Positions 22,459-22,753 of a stretch of 22,753 bases of DNA are shown here, piece after piece. The stretch is from positions 1 to 22,753 of the forward strand of contig DROK01000056.1 in the NCBI GenBank assembly GCA_011321895.1, given 5' to 3'. This stretch comes from Thermodesulfatator atlanticus (lineage in GTDB: Bacteria; Desulfobacterota; Thermodesulfobacteria; Thermodesulfobacteriales; Thermodesulfatatoraceae). Position numbers and translations under genes: made by a program. The notes beneath the pieces were generated by a model that was not told where the DNA came from, did no database searches, and worked only from the letters and a program-made list of their open reading frames with translations. Numbering within the stretch: position 1 is the stretch's first letter; every line of letters starts with the position of its first letter.

Positions 22459-22753
22459 CTGGGGCCTCCTTGGCGTATTCTAGGGCCTTTCTGAGACGTT
22501 TAAGGACTGTCTCCCGGCCCAAAACGTCCATGATTTCAAAAAGGCCGGGGCTTACCGTGCGCCCGGTAAGCGCTACCCGGACGGGTTGCGCAATGTGTTT
22601 TAGTTTGATTTGGTGTTTTTCGGCAAGTCCCCGAAACAGCCTTTCCAGGTCTTTTTCCTCAAAAGAGGGTAAATTTTCGAGCTCTTTGATTAATTCGGCC
22701 AATATAGGCACGATTTTTGGGGTCAAAAACTTGCGGGCCGCCTTTTCCTCGTA
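22451..22753 (-). CDS. gltX: Glutamyl-tRNA synthetase, C-terminal part
   Basis: The frame is open from the window edge (begins YEEKAARKFLTP) to TGA at 22451-22453, so only the last 100 residues of the gene are present. The region is the C-terminal anticodon-binding helical domain of bacterial glutamyl-tRNA synthetase. The conserved signature QPVRVALTGRTVSPGLFEIM followed by DVLGRE and the ending LRKALEYAKE are diagnostic. The catalytic HIGH and KMSKS motifs lie outside. The enzyme charges tRNA-Glu (and possibly tRNA-Gln, if this is a non-discriminating enzyme). Its final codons contain the Shine-Dalgarno AAGGAGG for the small membrane gene, which starts before the gltX stop. Confidence 0.95.
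   Translation of the reverse strand, partial: YEEKAARKFLTPKIVPILAELIKELENLPSFEEKDLERLFRGLAEKHQIKLKHIAQPVRVALTGRTVSPGLFEIMDVLGRETVLKRLRKALEYAKEAPDG

Overview
This 22.75 kb window is a dense bacterial chromosome segment with no tRNA, rRNA, insertion sequence, CRISPR array or integrase. The gene set suggests a thermophilic, anaerobic, sulfur-metabolising Gram-negative bacterium of the Thermodesulfobacteria/deltaproteobacterial kind. It combines a futalosine-type menaquinone pathway, a MobB with the extra C-terminal segment I associate with such lineages, endonuclease Q, ThyX and a PEP-CTERM-type sugar transferase. The lineage is inferred from gene content only.

Layout. (1) 1-5560, plus strand: the end of an exopolysaccharide locus (tyrosine autokinase, 5' truncated; polyprenyl-phosphate sugar-1-phosphate transferase), then glmS, a UDP-sugar epimerase and a Rossmann-like SLOG-type protein. 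Base composition jumps from about 30-37% GC to 50-60% about 190 bp inside glmS. (2) 5557-13695, minus strand: a seven-gene run read as mqnC - amidohydrolase (aminodeoxyfutalosine deaminase type) - Zn-PLC-like protein - pfkB kinase - tldD - purF - UbiD-type decarboxylase. Three of the seven belong to futalosine menaquinone synthesis. (3) 13793-20159, plus strand: hybrid PAS histidine kinase - endonuclease Q - DUF505-type protein - dUTPase - ThyX. Endonuclease Q, dUTPase and ThyX all act to keep uracil and deaminated bases out of DNA. (4) 20127-21487, minus: mobB and a UPF0173-type metallo-hydrolase. (5) 21517-22318, plus: a GNAT acetyltransferase and a small Sm-like protein. (6) 22315-22753, minus: the 3' end of gltX and, overlapping it, a very short membrane-protein gene.

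The most interesting object is that last gene. A strong Shine-Dalgarno leads into a one-helix membrane peptide whose frame meets TGA at codon 30 and then stays open to a TAA that exactly overlaps the stop of the convergent gene. The residues around the TGA give a U-x4-C redox-like motif, and a 6-bp hairpin with a GGAUG loop begins 15 nt after the TGA. This is a candidate small selenoprotein, not established from sequence alone.

Other points: ThyX has Thr in place of the second Arg of its signature motif and carries a long insertion; endonuclease Q ends in a sliding-clamp-like motif; the autokinase has a Glu-for-Asp change in Walker A'; three convergent gene pairs overlap at their stop codons. 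No stretch over 300 bases lacks a gene.
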